In this document: in pieces, positions 1 through 14,163 of the stretch
How the letters are laid out: each line of letters starts with the position of its first letter
Position numbering within the stretch: the stretch's first letter is position 1
Origin: Candidatus Latescibacterota bacterium
GTDB taxonomy: Bacteria; Latescibacterota; UBA2968; UBA8231
Length of the DNA: 64,000 bases
NCBI GenBank assembly: GCA_022820485.1
Contig: JAJEFJ010000054.1
Coordinates: 62,001-126,000, forward strand
Reading direction: 5' to 3'
Made by a program: the position numbers and the translations under genes
The notes under the pieces: model-generated
What the model was told of the DNA's origin: nothing
What the model saw: the letters and a program-made list of their open reading frames with translations, nothing else
The model's database searches: none

Positions 1-13
1 CGCGGGCGGCGGT

Positions 14-478
14 GTGCCCGCTAGCATCAACACCTACCTGCCCGCGCTCGGTGAGCTCGTCGACGAATTCAGCGGTATGCTCATAGCCCCCATTGCAATC
101 CTCGGCCTTCTCTTTATTTGGTGGCGAAGCCTGCGCAGGACAAGCCTGATGATCCTCGGCGTCTTCGTCGTTCTTATCTTCCGATCCGTCGTCTCGCCAG
201 CCCAAGACTTCTACCACGCAGGCGTACTCCTCGCGCTGAGCAGTCCATTATGGCTGATCTCGGCTTTCCTCTTCCTGAAGTATATCCGCTTCAACCTGCT
301 CTTCTACGTCGTATTAGGCTGGAGTTCCATCCTGTTCGTGGGCATTCGGTACCTCGAATTCGATGCTCACGTATGGAAGCTCAACGGCATTCTGATGATC
401 CTCTGCGGCCTCGTTCCCGTCGCGTTCGCCGTCATCTCCTCACTCAGGGAACGAAGCACAACAGAACCCCGGCCTTGA
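14..478 (+). CDS. Small polytopic membrane protein, possibly 5' truncated
   Basis: Not recognised. The 154-residue product is almost entirely hydrophobic, with about five membrane segments (roughly residues 18-37, 42-60, 67-88, 94-111 and 122-143) and a short charged tail (SSLRERSTTEPRP). The GTG at 14 is the first possible start, but the frame stays open to the window edge, so this may be the C-terminal part of a longer membrane protein. It is convergent with the ATP synthase operon, and a strong hairpin terminator lies between them. No motif suggests a function. Confidence 0.5.
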   Translation: MPASINTYLPALGELVDEFSGMLIAPIAILGLLFIWWRSLRRTSLMILGVFVVLIFRSVVSPAQDFYHAGVLLALSSPLWLISAFLFLKYIRFNLLFYVVLGWSSILFVGIRYLEFDAHVWKLNGILMILCGLVPVAFAVISSLRERSTTEPRP

Positions 479-610
479 TCCTGGCCGCTGGCCGGAATCA
501 GCGCGTGTAACGCTTCTGATGAGTAGGGTGCAGATCCGGGATTCAGCACTGCACGGACAGCAGCCGGAGGATTTGCAGACAGGGATGAGTGGTTGTGCAG
601 AGGGATCATT

Positions 611-647
611 AAAAAGGCACTTGCGAACGCAATCGCAAGTGCCTTTT
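611..647. terminator. Bidirectional rho-independent terminator downstream of atpC
   Basis: A perfect 15-bp inverted repeat (612-626 and 633-647) encloses a 6-nt loop. The arms begin with AAAA and end with TTTT, so either strand gives a GC-containing stem followed by a U-run. It lies 24 nt beyond the atpC stop (minus strand) and about 130 nt beyond the stop of the plus-strand membrane gene, so it can end both transcripts. Confidence 0.88.
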
Positions 648-670
648 GCTTTGCAGATTTTCCGATAAAA

Positions 671-1078
671 TCAACTAGTCGTGCGGAGTCGATTGCTGGC
701 GCGCGCCAGCGCCGTTTGAGCGCGCACTACGTCGATCTCTTCTTGTCCGGCGCGCGCCTGGGCGAGGCGTTCCTCGGCGCGCTGGCGCGCAGACTCGGCC
801 CGCTCAACATCGATCTCCTCGATGCGTTCGGCTGTCTCGGCCAGCACCGCAACCTGCTCGCGCCCGACCTCGACAAAACCGCCGCTGATGGCCATTTGGA
901 CCTCATTGCCATCCTCCTCGACAAACCGCAACTGCCCTATCTGCAACGAGGTCAAAAGCGGCACGTGTCCGGCGAGGACGCCAAAACTCCCCTCGCTACC
1001 GGGTGCTTGCAGGCTGGCTACCTGCCCCGAGTAGGCCACCCGCTCTGGCGTGACGACCTCTAAGACGAACGCGGGCAT
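671..1078 (-). CDS. atpC: F1Fo ATP synthase subunit epsilon
   Basis: Subunit epsilon of the F1 central stalk, which couples rotation and can inhibit ATP hydrolysis. The 135-residue protein opens with the family's beta-sandwich (FVLEVVTPERVAYSGQV, then the conserved GSFGVLAGHVPLLTSL around residues 30-45). It ends in a charged helical hairpin (about 88-130). Length is normal for the family. It is the last gene of the atp operon, 3 nt after atpD, and is followed by the terminator at 611-647. Confidence 0.96.
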   Translation of the reverse strand: MPAFVLEVVTPERVAYSGQVASLQAPGSEGSFGVLAGHVPLLTSLQIGQLRFVEEDGNEVQMAISGGFVEVGREQVAVLAETAERIEEIDVERAESARQRAEERLAQARAGQEEIDVVRAQTALARASNRLRTTS

Positions 1079-1081
1079 GGA

Positions 1082-2506
<1,425 letters not shown>

Positions 2507-3361
2507 CTATTGAGCCACAGCATTGGCACCGCCGATAATGTCCATCAATTCGAGGGTTATCGAGGCCTGCCGCTCTTTGTTCATTTCGCGGGTCAGATCC
2601 TCGATCATGTCTCTGGCGTTCTTAGTGGCGTTGTCCATCGCCATCATCTGGGCGGCGAAAAAGCCCACATTCGACTCCAGCAGAGCGCGCCATACCTGGA
2701 AATTGATCTGACGCTCAACCAAAGTGCCTAACAGGACCTCGGGCGATGGCTCGAAAGCGAACTTGGCACTTTCTCCTGCTTCCTCTTCGGGCGCGATGGG
2801 CAGGAGCTGGCGGACGGTGGGCACTTGGGAAGTAACAGAGGCGTATTCGCTATAGCAGAGCAACACCCGGTCGGTCTGGCCAGCGACAAAGCGACTCGTT
2901 AGATCCTGAGCTATATCCGCGGCGCGAACTAACTCGAGCTGGTTGAACACATCGGCGTGATGGCGGGAGATTGAGTAGCCGCGATGGCTGAAGAAGTCCC
3001 GGCCCTTGTTGCCGATGGTGATCAACTCAGGTTGGGCGTCCACATACTCGTCCAACTCGTCCTGGACCCGACGGCACAGGTTGGTGTTAAAGGCACCGCA
3101 GAGGCCGCGATCGGAGGTTATGACCACCAGCGCAACGCGCTGGACCGGGCGAACCGCAAAGAGTGGCTGCTCATAGGCATCGACGCTCTGGTGCAGCGCT
3201 TTCAGTACTTGGTCCAGTCGCTGGGCGTACGGCCGGGCAGCTAAAATCGCCGCCTGAGCACGGCGCATCTTGGCCGCTGCCACCATCTGCATGGCGTTGG
3301 TGACGCGCTGGATATTGGTGATACTGGCGACGCGCGTCCTGAGTTCGCGAAGGGTAGCCAC
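2507..3361 (-). CDS. atpG: F1Fo ATP synthase subunit gamma
   Basis: Central rotor shaft of F1. The 284-residue protein has the characteristic N-terminal helix (LRTRVASITNIQRVTNAMQMVAAAKMRRAQ pattern, residues about 7-36). The conserved C-terminal helix ends NKERQASITLELMDIIGGANAV. The middle segment ITSDRGLCGAFNTN is also a family signature. It lies 3 nt after atpA and 18 nt before atpD, in the standard order. Confidence 0.97.
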   Translation of the reverse strand: MATLRELRTRVASITNIQRVTNAMQMVAAAKMRRAQAAILAARPYAQRLDQVLKALHQSVDAYEQPLFAVRPVQRVALVVITSDRGLCGAFNTNLCRRVQDELDEYVDAQPELITIGNKGRDFFSHRGYSISRHHADVFNQLELVRAADIAQDLTSRFVAGQTDRVLLCYSEYASVTSQVPTVRQLLPIAPEEEAGESAKFAFEPSPEVLLGTLVERQINFQVWRALLESNVGFFAAQMMAMDNATKNARDMIEDLTREMNKERQASITLELMDIIGGANAVAQ

Positions 3362-3364
3362 CGC

Positions 3365-4897
<1,533 letters not shown>

Positions 4898-4912
4898 AAA
4901 TCCTCCTGCTGA

Positions 4913-5449
4913 CTAACCGGCCAGACGCGCTTGTAGGCGCTCTAGATAGGTGTTCACACTGCCGTCGAATACGGTGTCGCCGATGCGGACGATTGCGCCG
5001 CCCCGCAAACTGGCATCGACTTGGACATCCAAGCGCACGGTGCGGCCGCTGCGGTGTTCTAAGCGCTCCCGCAGGCGCTGGCACTGCTCCTCACTCAACG
5101 CCACGGCCGAGCGCACCTCAGCGCTGATTATGCCCTCGCGCTCGGCGACCTGATCGAGAAAACTTTCGAGTGCTGAGCCGATAATAGAAGCGCGTCCCCT
5201 GACAGCCATGAGCCGAAGAAAATTCAGGGTCAGCACCTCGACTTTGCCGCTGAAGAGCTCCCGCAGGACATTGGCTTGCGCTTGGCTATCGGTTAGAGGG
5301 TTGGCCAAAAACTCGGCCAACTCGCCGGATTGGCGCACGGTCTCCAAAAGCCGCTCGACGTCGCGCTGCACCGCTGCGGTCGCGCCCGTTTCATCGGCGG
5401 CCTCCAGCAGCGTAGCCGCGTAGCGTCGCACTACTTCGGGTGCGTTCAT
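4913..5449 (-). CDS. atpH: F1Fo ATP synthase subunit delta
   Basis: Peripheral-stalk subunit that joins F1 to the b subunits. The 178-residue length and layout match the OSCP/delta family: an N-terminal helical domain (RRYAATLLEAADETG, then LAEFLANPLTDSQAQANVLREL) and a C-terminal part (residues about 105-178) containing the typical VDASLRGGAIVRIGDTVFDGSV segment. It sits between atpF and atpA, as expected. Confidence 0.95.
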   Translation of the reverse strand: MNAPEVVRRYAATLLEAADETGATAAVQRDVERLLETVRQSGELAEFLANPLTDSQAQANVLRELFSGKVEVLTLNFLRLMAVRGRASIIGSALESFLDQVAEREGIISAEVRSAVALSEEQCQRLRERLEHRSGRTVRLDVQVDASLRGGAIVRIGDTVFDGSVNTYLERLQARLAG

Positions 5450-5471
5450 TGTCCTGCTCGCGCGATGGCGT

Positions 5472-5963
5472 TCAATTGGATTCGGGAATTCTGGCTATAA
5501 AATCATCGACGAGGCCGCGGTTTTTCTCGTCGTCCAAATTGGCGTCGATCAGCGCACCAGCGGCTTGCACCGCAAGATGGGCCGTCTCGCGGCGCAACTC
5601 GGCGATGGCAGCGCGTTTCTCGCTTTCGATACTGGTCCGCGCTTGGTCGAGCATCCGCTCCGCCTCTTCCCGCGCTTGGGAGACGATTGTCTGCCGCACG
5701 TTCACCCCAGCCTCGCGGGCCTCGGCAACTATCTTCCGCGCCTCTTCATCGGCCGCGGCGAGCTTCTGCCGATGTTCGCTCAGGACCTCTTCGGTCTCTT
5801 GGCGCGCTTGCTCAGCCGCGGCGATCGCATCGCTGATGCGTTTCTCGCGCTCGTCGAGGGCCGCCAAAAGGTGGGGCCAAGCGAATTTTTTGAGGACGAA
5901 AAGCACCACCAAAAAGGTGATGATTGTCCATATTATGAGCCCCACATGGGGATCGAGTAACAT
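5472..5963 (-). CDS. atpF: F1Fo ATP synthase subunit b
   Basis: Peripheral stalk subunit. There is one N-terminal membrane helix (LIIWTIITFLVVLFVLKKF, about residues 9-27). A long highly charged helix with heptad-like Ala/Glu/Arg repeats follows (about 35-140), which dimerises in the family. The 163-residue length is normal. Only one b gene is present, so the stalk is presumably a homodimer. It lies 10 nt after atpE. Confidence 0.95.
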   Translation of the reverse strand: MLLDPHVGLIIWTIITFLVVLFVLKKFAWPHLLAALDEREKRISDAIAAAEQARQETEEVLSEHRQKLAAADEEARKIVAEAREAGVNVRQTIVSQAREEAERMLDQARTSIESEKRAAIAELRRETAHLAVQAAGALIDANLDDEKNRGLVDDFIARIPESN

Positions 5964-5973
5964 AGCGCTTGCG

Positions 5974-7064
<1,091 letters not shown>

Positions 7065-7119
7065 TTACTGCCTTGTAAATATCTATCTAAAATAGGAGGG
7101 AATCTGTCGCAGTAACTAA

Positions 7120-7154
7120 CCAAATAAATTAATTTGGTCGCAAATTTCTGTCAA
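7120..7154 (-). promoter_or_regulatory. Candidate atp operon promoter with overlapping palindrome
   Basis: On the minus strand TTGACA (7154-7149) is followed by a 17-bp spacer and TAATTT (7131-7126), about 62 nt before the atpB start. A 7-bp inverted repeat, ACCAAAT/ATTTGGT with a 6-nt centre (7119-7138), overlaps the -10 element and could be an operator. The -10 match is only 3 of 6. The -35 and the spacing are the stronger evidence. Confidence 0.5.
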
Positions 7155-7170
7155 TACCTCGCGGGTGCTT

Positions 7171-7461
7171 CTAGCGCTTTGAACGGCCTTGTAATTTGAG
7201 TACGTAAAAAATTTCAAACGCGAGAAAAAGCAAGTACGCAACCACTAGCGCGACGAAGTAACTTTCGGCATGGATCTCAGCCCATCTGAGCACCACTACC
7301 GACAGGACGGCCACCGCGATCAATCGCGCGATCATCCCCCCGAAGAAGGCGATCACAAAGGTCTGCATGCCCTTGCCCCATCCCCAGCGAATCGCCGCCA
7401 GCGCGAGCGCGCCGTTGATCCCGGCAACCGCCAAGCCAGCGGCGATGCTGTCCCAACTCAC
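7171..7461 (-). CDS. AtpI-like small membrane protein of the ATP synthase locus
   Basis: This 96-residue protein has three membrane helices (about 4-25, 33-58 and 66-90) and a basic tail (LKLQGRSKR). Its position directly before atpB and its size fit the ATP synthase protein I family, which helps assemble the c-ring, but similarity is weak by eye. It starts at GTG in a 4-nt overlap (GTGA) with the stop of the preceding AtpZ-like gene, so the two are probably translationally coupled. Confidence 0.6.
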   Translation of the reverse strand: MSWDSIAAGLAVAGINGALALAAIRWGWGKGMQTFVIAFFGGMIARLIAVAVLSVVVLRWAEIHAESYFVALVVAYLLFLAFEIFYVLKLQGRSKR

Positions 7462-7700
7462 GGTCCGTCCTCCCGCTTGCGCCGCTCATCTAAGTCCATC
7501 AGCGTCCGATAGAGTTTGTAAAATCCACCACCCGCGCCGATTAAAGTACCCAACACGAGAAAGAGCGGCGTAGTTGCAAATTTGTCGTCGAGCCACCAGC
7601 CGAGAAACACAAAGATCAGGATCGTCGCCGCGAATTGAATCCCCAGACTGACGTAAGGGCCGATTTCCGCGTATGCCCCGGTCTTTTTTTTGGCGGCCAT
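7458..7700 (-). CDS. AtpZ/AtpI-family protein (F-ATPase accessory)
   Basis: This 80-residue protein has a basic N-terminus (MAAKKKTGAYAEIGPY), two membrane helices separated by a GWWLDDKF turn, and a charged tail (YRTLMDLDERRKRE). This is the AtpZ/AtpQ pattern, where the Gly-Trp-Trp-Leu-Asp turn is typical; the family supports Fo assembly and possibly Mg/Ca uptake. The ATG at 7700 is preferred to the upstream GTG at 7733, because the latter lies inside the terminator hairpin at 7723-7742. It begins only 22 nt after that hairpin, so expression may depend on read-through or on a promoter not seen here. Confidence 0.7.
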   Translation of the reverse strand: MAAKKKTGAYAEIGPYVSLGIQFAATILIFVFLGWWLDDKFATTPLFLVLGTLIGAGGGFYKLYRTLMDLDERRKREDGP

Positions 7701-7710
7701 ATTCTCTACG

Positions 7711-7742
7711 AGCAAAGAAAAACGGCGGACCACCGTCCGCCG
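7711..7742 (-). terminator. Rho-independent terminator of the nqr operon
   Basis: On the minus strand CGGCGGAC/GTCCGCCG forms an 8-bp GC-rich stem with a 4-nt loop (7742-7735 and 7730-7723), followed directly by TTTTTCTTT. It lies 24 nt after the nqrM stop, so it should end the nqr transcript just before the AtpZ-like gene. Confidence 0.85.
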
Positions 7743-7766
7743 CTAGATCAAAGCTGCCGACAGTGC

Positions 7767-7970
7767 TCAGTTCGTCTTCGGCTCGGCATCCCCGCACGAG
7801 CCGGGAGCCTGACCGCACTCGCACATAGGCTCGCCCAACGCATCGCGCATAGTGCCCAGCCCTCCGCACGAGCCTTGGAGGCGACGATTGCTGAAGATCA
7901 CGCCGACGGCCATGGCGGCCATGATTAGCCCAAAAACAGCGAAAGCGGCAATAAGCGTGCTCATAGTCAT
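7767..7970 (-). CDS. nqrM: NqrM, Na+-NQR maturation factor
   Basis: This 67-residue membrane protein has one N-terminal helix (TLIAAFAVFGLIMAAMAVGVIF) followed by the NqrM signature SCGGLG and a Cys-rich tail (CECGQAPGSCGD). Family knowledge: NqrM (DUF539) is needed to insert the membrane iron centre between NqrD and NqrE. The tail here is longer and has more cysteines than I would expect. The ATG at 7970 is chosen because GGAGG lies upstream; longer frames have no family similarity. It follows nqrF by 17 nt and is the last gene of the operon. Confidence 0.88.
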   Translation of the reverse strand: MTMSTLIAAFAVFGLIMAAMAVGVIFSNRRLQGSCGGLGTMRDALGEPMCECGQAPGSCGDAEPKTN

Positions 7971-7987
7971 CCTGCCTTCCTCCCGAC

Positions 7988-9226
7988 TTAAAACTCGTCG
8001 AAGCGGATCATTTCCTCTTCGATACCTAGATCGTCGAGCATCCCGAGCGCGGATTGGAGCATCAGCGGCGGGCCACACAGGTAATATTCGACGTCTTCAG
8101 GGGCGGGATGATCCTTGAGATAATGGTCGTACACCACCTGGTGAATAAAGCCCACATAGCCGTCCCAGTTGTCCTCTGGCCGCGGCTCGGACATGGCGAT
8201 GTGGAAGGTAAAGTTGGGAAACTCCTCTTCTATTTTGCGGAAGTGGTCCTCGTAGAAGACCTCGTTGGGATTGCGCGCCCCGTACCAATAGGACACCTTG
8301 CGCCCCGTCTTGAGCGTGTGGAAGAGGTGGTATAGATGCGAGCGCAAGGGCGCCATGCCCGCGCCGCCGCCGATATAGACCATCTCGCGGTCGGTTTCCT
8401 GAATGAAAAATTCGCCGAAAGGTCCCGAGACCGTCACCTTGTCGCCCGGCTTGCGGCTGAACACATAGGAAGAGGCGATACCCGGCGGCACATCCTCCCA
8501 GCCGCCCTTTTCGCGGTCGGGCGGCGGAGTGGCGATGCGGATGTTGAGCATGATAATGTCGCCCTCGGCCGGGTGATTGGCCATTGAATAGGCGCGGAAG
8601 ACGGGCTCCGTATTGACGAGCTTGAAGTCCCAGACGTTGAAGCGGTCCCAATCGGGATGGAAACGCTCGTCAACACCCTCAAAGTCCTTGAAGTCGCACT
8701 CGAAGGGCGGCACTTCAATCTGGATAAAGCCGCCGGGCTGGAAATCGAGCGTTTCGCCCTCGGGGAGCTTGACGATAAATTCCTTGATAAAGGTCGCCAC
8801 ATTGTCGTTGGATACGACTTCGCACTCCCACTTTTTGACCGAGAACACTTCGGGCGGCACTTCGATCTTCATGTCTTGCTTGACGTTGACCTGACAGGAA
8901 AGCCGCACGCCCTCGGTCGCCTCGCGCTTGGTAATGTGGCTGGTCTCGGTCTGCAAGATATCGCCACCACCCTCGTAGATATTCACCTTGCACTGGGCGC
9001 AGGTGCCGCCGCCGCCACAGGCCGAAGACACGAAGACCTTGTTGTCGGCCAGCACGTTGAGCAGCTTGCCTCCCGCCGGAACGGAGAGGGCCTTGCTCTC
9101 GTCGTCGTTGATGAGGATCCGCACGTTGCCGCTGGGCACCAGCCGGGAGCGGGCTACCAAGATGATGGTTACCAAGGCCAGCACTACGCCGGTAAACATG
9201 CCGACGCCGGAAATAACTTCAGTCAT
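7988..9226 (-). CDS. nqrF: Na+-translocating NADH:quinone reductase subunit F
   Basis: NADH dehydrogenase subunit of the sodium pump, passing electrons from FAD to a 2Fe-2S centre. There is an N-terminal membrane anchor (about residues 5-25). A ferredoxin domain has the cluster cysteines C70, C76, C79 and C111 ([12 protein letters not shown] and LSCQV). An FAD/NADH reductase domain contains RAYSMANHP (flavin binding), [14 protein letters not shown] and YLCGPPLM. At 412 residues it has the normal length. Confidence 0.98.
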   Translation of the reverse strand: MTEVISGVGMFTGVVLALVTIILVARSRLVPSGNVRILINDDESKALSVPAGGKLLNVLADNKVFVSSACGGGGTCAQCKVNIYEGGGDILQTETSHITKREATEGVRLSCQVNVKQDMKIEVPPEVFSVKKWECEVVSNDNVATFIKEFIVKLPEGETLDFQPGGFIQIEVPPFECDFKDFEGVDERFHPDWDRFNVWDFKLVNTEPVFRAYSMANHPAEGDIIMLNIRIATPPPDREKGGWEDVPPGIASSYVFSRKPGDKVTVSGPFGEFFIQETDREMVYIGGGAGMAPLRSHLYHLFHTLKTGRKVSYWYGARNPNEVFYEDHFRKIEEEFPNFTFHIAMSEPRPEDNWDGYVGFIHQVVYDHYLKDHPAPEDVEYYLCGPPLMLQSALGMLDDLGIEEEMIRFDEF

Positions 9227-9242
9227 AAGACGCTCTTTCCTT

Positions 9243-9854
9243 TTAGAGCTGAATACCGGAAAAGGACATAAAGGCCAAAGACATCAGGCCCACCGTAATA
9301 AAGGTGATCCCGAGGCCGCGCAGCCCTGGCGGCACGTCGCTGTACTTCATCTTCTCGCGGATGCCCGCCAGCGCGACGATAGCCAATGCCCAACCGAAAC
9401 CCGAGCCAAAGCCAAAGACCACGCTCTCGCCGAGGTTGTAATCGCGCTCGACCATGAACAGGGAACCACCTAAGATCGCGCAATTGACGGTAATCAAGGG
9501 CAGGAAAATGCCCAACGCATTGTAGAGGGCCGGCACGAACTTGTCGAGAAACATCTCGAGGATCTGCACCATGGCGGCGATGATGCCGATGTAGCTAATC
9601 AGCCCCACAAAGGTCAGATCTACCCCACTCAAGCCCGCCCACGCCAGCGCGTCTTCCTTGAGCAGGTACTGGTAGATTAGGTTATTGGCTGGGACGGTAA
9701 CCGTCTGTACCACGATTACGGCGATCCCAAGCCCGAACGCCGTCTGCACCTCCTTGGAAACCGCTAGAAAAGTACACATCCCCAAAAAGAAGGCCAGCGC
9801 CATGTTCTCGACGAACACGGACTTCATAAATATGCTCAGATAGGCTTCGACCAT
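9243..9854 (-). CDS. nqrE: Na+-NQR subunit E
   Basis: Integral membrane subunit of 203 residues with six predicted helices, homologous to RnfA. The N-terminal signature [20 protein letters not shown] and the [11 protein letters not shown] segment each carry a conserved cysteine. In the family these, with the NqrD cysteines, hold the intramembrane iron centre. It lies 6 nt after nqrD. Confidence 0.97.
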   Translation of the reverse strand: MVEAYLSIFMKSVFVENMALAFFLGMCTFLAVSKEVQTAFGLGIAVIVVQTVTVPANNLIYQYLLKEDALAWAGLSGVDLTFVGLISYIGIIAAMVQILEMFLDKFVPALYNALGIFLPLITVNCAILGGSLFMVERDYNLGESVVFGFGSGFGWALAIVALAGIREKMKYSDVPPGLRGLGITFITVGLMSLAFMSFSGIQL

Positions 9855-9860
9855 GTTCGG

Positions 9861-10484
9861 TTACTCCTTCTCGACCTGCTTGGGCTTCCAAGTCCTGAGC
9901 GCCCATATAAACAAGCCGATGATGAAAAACGCGCTCGGTGGCAAGAGCATCAGGCCGTTGGGCGCGTACCAACCCCCCTCGGCTGCCAATGCAAACATTG
10001 GTACCCCAAACAGCGAACCCGACCCGAATAGCTCGCGCAATATGCCGACGACCAGCAGAATGACGCTGTAACCCAAGGCATTGCCCAAGCCGTCGAGAAA
10101 GCTCAGCCCCGGGCCGTTCTGCGAGGCGAAAGCCTCGGCCCGCCCCATGATGATGCAGTTGGTGATAATCAGGCCGACGAAGACCGAGAGCTGTTTGCTG
10201 ATATCAAAGGCATAGGCGCGCAGGAACTGATCGACGATAATCACCAGCGAGGCAATGATCGTCATCTGCACGATAATGCGGATATTGGCCGGGATATAGT
10301 TGCGGATCACGCTGACGGCCATGTTGGAACAACAGAGCACGAAAATGACCGCCAAGCACATGGTGACGGTGGTCTCCAACTTGGTCGTCACCGCCAGCGC
10401 CGAGCATATGCCGAGGCTCAGCAAGGCAATGGGATTGGAGTCAAAGAGCGGCCTGAAGAGGACGTCTCTTGGTTTGTCAGCCAT
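9861..10484 (-). CDS. nqrD: Na+-NQR subunit D
   Basis: Membrane subunit of 207 residues, homologous to RnfE, with six helices. Signature segments are [22 protein letters not shown] and [15 protein letters not shown]; their cysteines match the iron-ligand positions of the family. The ATG at 10484 is used because upstream codons show no conserved residues. It begins 1 nt after the nqrC stop (TAA-A-ATG). Confidence 0.97.
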   Translation of the reverse strand: MADKPRDVLFRPLFDSNPIALLSLGICSALAVTTKLETTVTMCLAVIFVLCCSNMAVSVIRNYIPANIRIIVQMTIIASLVIIVDQFLRAYAFDISKQLSVFVGLIITNCIIMGRAEAFASQNGPGLSFLDGLGNALGYSVILLVVGILRELFGSGSLFGVPMFALAAEGGWYAPNGLMLLPPSAFFIIGLFIWALRTWKPKQVEKE

Positions 10485-10485
10485 T

Positions 10486-11277
10486 TTAACTAACTCCTCG
10501 TTCTTTGAGCTTGGCCAGATACGGCCCAAAGGATTCCGCACCCAGCCAGTAGCGCAGCATGTCCCTGACGCCGCGCGAGGTAATGGTGGCACCCGACAGC
10601 CCATCGACCTGATACTGGGTTTCGGGCCGTCCCTGGACGACCTTACCCCTGATCACCTCGATGCGCACGGCACCGCTTTCGTCGAAGGCCTTTTTGCCGT
10701 CCCAGAGTGCCTTCCAACTCGGGTTATCGACCTCGCCCCCCAAACCCGGAGTCTCGGCGTGCTCGTAGTACACCAGCCCGCGGATGGTATTGAGATCTCT
10801 GGCATCAAGGGCCACAAAGCCGTAGAGCGTTGACCACAGCCCTAAGCCGTGGACGGGCAGGATGACCTTTTTGATCTTGCCCTTTTGCGAGACCAAGTAC
10901 ACCGAGGCATGGAGTGCGCGGCGTTTGACGTTGGCGATGTCCACATCGTCCGGTACCACCTCGCTCTGCGCCGGGTCCTTGGCTGCCCGCCGCTGGTCGT
11001 ACTCAATCGGGTCAACGCCATCGACGTATTCCCCGGTCGCCAAATCGACGACGCGGGTATTTATATTTTGGTACAACGCATCGATGCGCTCGCCGCTGGC
11101 GACCTCGCCGGATTTAAGCAGCCCCGCGGCCATCAGAATATTGCGCTTCTTGTCGAGCGTCTTGTTGACCGCTTGGGTCGGCCGCAGTGACACGGCCGCC
11201 GCCGATACCAGCACCGAGCAGACGAGGCAAACGCCGAGCGCCACGCCGAATGTTCTACCTACTGAATCGTTAGCCAC
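10486..11277 (-). CDS. nqrC: Na+-NQR subunit C
   Basis: Peripheral subunit of 263 residues with one N-terminal membrane helix ([22 protein letters not shown]). It carries a covalently linked FMN on a threonine. The flavinylation motif SGATIT is at residues 228-233, with T231 the expected attachment site; ApbE would be needed and is not encoded here. The GTG start at 11277 is supported by AGGAGA about 9 nt upstream, and the reading begins [15 protein letters not shown] as in the family. Confidence 0.95.
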   Translation of the reverse strand: MANDSVGRTFGVALGVCLVCSVLVSAAAVSLRPTQAVNKTLDKKRNILMAAGLLKSGEVASGERIDALYQNINTRVVDLATGEYVDGVDPIEYDQRRAAKDPAQSEVVPDDVDIANVKRRALHASVYLVSQKGKIKKVILPVHGLGLWSTLYGFVALDARDLNTIRGLVYYEHAETPGLGGEVDNPSWKALWDGKKAFDESGAVRIEVIRGKVVQGRPETQYQVDGLSGATITSRGVRDMLRYWLGAESFGPYLAKLKERGVS

Positions 11278-11291
11278 TTTGTCTATCTCTC

Positions 11292-12509
11292 CTAAGAACT
11301 GACGGCGGTGCGGGCCAGCCGGCGCTTGATGTTGGCTTGTATTGCCACGTAGTCGATCGCGGGCGCGAAGACATTGCCAAAGAGAATGGCCAGCATTACG
11401 CCCTCGGGAAAGGCCGGGTTGATCACGCGGATCAGCACGGTCATAAAGCCTATGAGCGCCCCGTATGCCCAGCGCCCAGCCGGGGTCATGGTCGCCGACA
11501 CCGGGTCCGTCGCCATATAGACGCAGCCAAAGGCATATCCGCCCAGCACCAAATGCCAACTCGCGTCCATCCCGAACATCGGGTTGGTATCGCTGCCAAT
11601 CGCGTACAGCAATTCGGCGCATACGACCGTGGCCGCCGTCATGCTGACGATAATTTGCCAAGAGCCGACCCTAGTCGCGATGAGGATAGCTGCGCCGATC
11701 AGACAGGCTAGGGTCGATGTTTCGCCCATGGACCCGGGGATCGTGCCCAAGAAGGCCTGCATCCAAGTCACCGTACTGGTAACGGCCGCCATGCCATCGG
11801 CCGCAGCAGCCCCTAGCGGGGTAGCGTACGTAAAGCCATCGACCGCGACCCAGACCGCATCGCCAGTAATCTCGACGGGATACGCAAAATAGAGGAACGC
11901 CCGCCCGGTCAGCGCCGGATTGAGAAAATTTTTGCCGGTGCCACCAAAGACCTCTTTGCCTATCACCACGCCGAAACTGATGCCAATGGCCACCTGCCAC
12001 AGGGGAATCGTCGGCGGCAGGGTCAAGGGAAAGAGCATGCCTGTGACCAAGAAGCCCTCGTTGATCTCGTGCTTGCGAACCATCGCAAAAAGCCCCTCCC
12101 ACAAACCACCCACCATATTGCACACCAAAAAGACTGGAAAGAAATAGAGGAAGCCGTGGAACACGTTAGCCAACGGGTTACTGGGATTGTAGCCGACGCC
12201 GAGGATGTCGATGATTATCCCGCGCCATTCGCCCGTTGTCGCCGCCCCCATCTGCTGCATAGCCGAGTTGATCTGATAGCCCGTGTTCCACATAGCCATG
12301 AAGATGCAGGGAACGAGCGCGACGACGACCGTAATCATGGTGCGCTTGAGGTCAATGCCGTCGCGCACATGCGTCGGCCCCTCCGTGACGCGACCGGGCG
12401 TATATAAGAATGTATCGGCTGCTTCGTATAGAGCGTAGAACTTTTCCAGCCGTCCCCCCTTGTGGAAGAGAGGCTCGGCTTGGTCGAGCAGATCTCGCAA
12501 CACCTTCAT
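11292..12509 (-). CDS. nqrB: Na+-NQR subunit B
   Basis: Largest membrane subunit, 405 residues, carrying a covalent FMN and riboflavin and forming the sodium channel. The N-terminal soluble segment ends [17 protein letters not shown]. About ten helices follow. The motif [22 protein letters not shown] is present. The flavinylation site is [10 protein letters not shown] (the threonine before PLG). At 405 residues it has normal length. It lies 9 nt after nqrA. Confidence 0.97.
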   Translation of the reverse strand: MKVLRDLLDQAEPLFHKGGRLEKFYALYEAADTFLYTPGRVTEGPTHVRDGIDLKRTMITVVVALVPCIFMAMWNTGYQINSAMQQMGAATTGEWRGIIIDILGVGYNPSNPLANVFHGFLYFFPVFLVCNMVGGLWEGLFAMVRKHEINEGFLVTGMLFPLTLPPTIPLWQVAIGISFGVVIGKEVFGGTGKNFLNPALTGRAFLYFAYPVEITGDAVWVAVDGFTYATPLGAAAADGMAAVTSTVTWMQAFLGTIPGSMGETSTLACLIGAAILIATRVGSWQIIVSMTAATVVCAELLYAIGSDTNPMFGMDASWHLVLGGYAFGCVYMATDPVSATMTPAGRWAYGALIGFMTVLIRVINPAFPEGVMLAILFGNVFAPAIDYVAIQANIKRRLARTAVSS

Positions 12510-12518
12510 TGAATGCGT

Positions 12519-13901
<1,383 letters not shown>

Positions 13902-13907
13902 TCAATA

Positions 13908-13944
13908 AACTGGCCGATTTAAGCCAGTTAATCCCACCTGTCAA
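13908..13944 (-). promoter_or_regulatory. Candidate nqr promoter with inverted repeat
   Basis: On the minus strand TTGACA (13944-13939), a 17-bp spacer and TAAATC (13921-13916) lie about 50 nt before nqrA. A 7-bp inverted repeat AACTGGC/GCCAGTT with an 8-nt centre (13908-13929) covers the -10 region and could be an operator. The rest of the interval to bioB (13945-14163) shows no gene or clear motif apart from the bioB ribosome-binding site GAGGAATT at its end. Confidence 0.5.
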
Positions 13945-14163
13945 GGAAAAAGGACATTTATTCGCCGTCAAAGAGTCTTTATGTCTCATAATCGGCCAGA
14001 TATTCAAAGCGCGGGCGCGCCGTCCAGCCCGTTTACCTCCGCAAACAGCCTAAAAATAAAAGCCAAGAAACGCGATGGAGCAAGACATTTGCGCGGCAGA
14101 CCTTGCCAAACTGGGTGAAACCTCGGATTTTAGACGCTCATTCACCAAACTGATCGAGGAATT

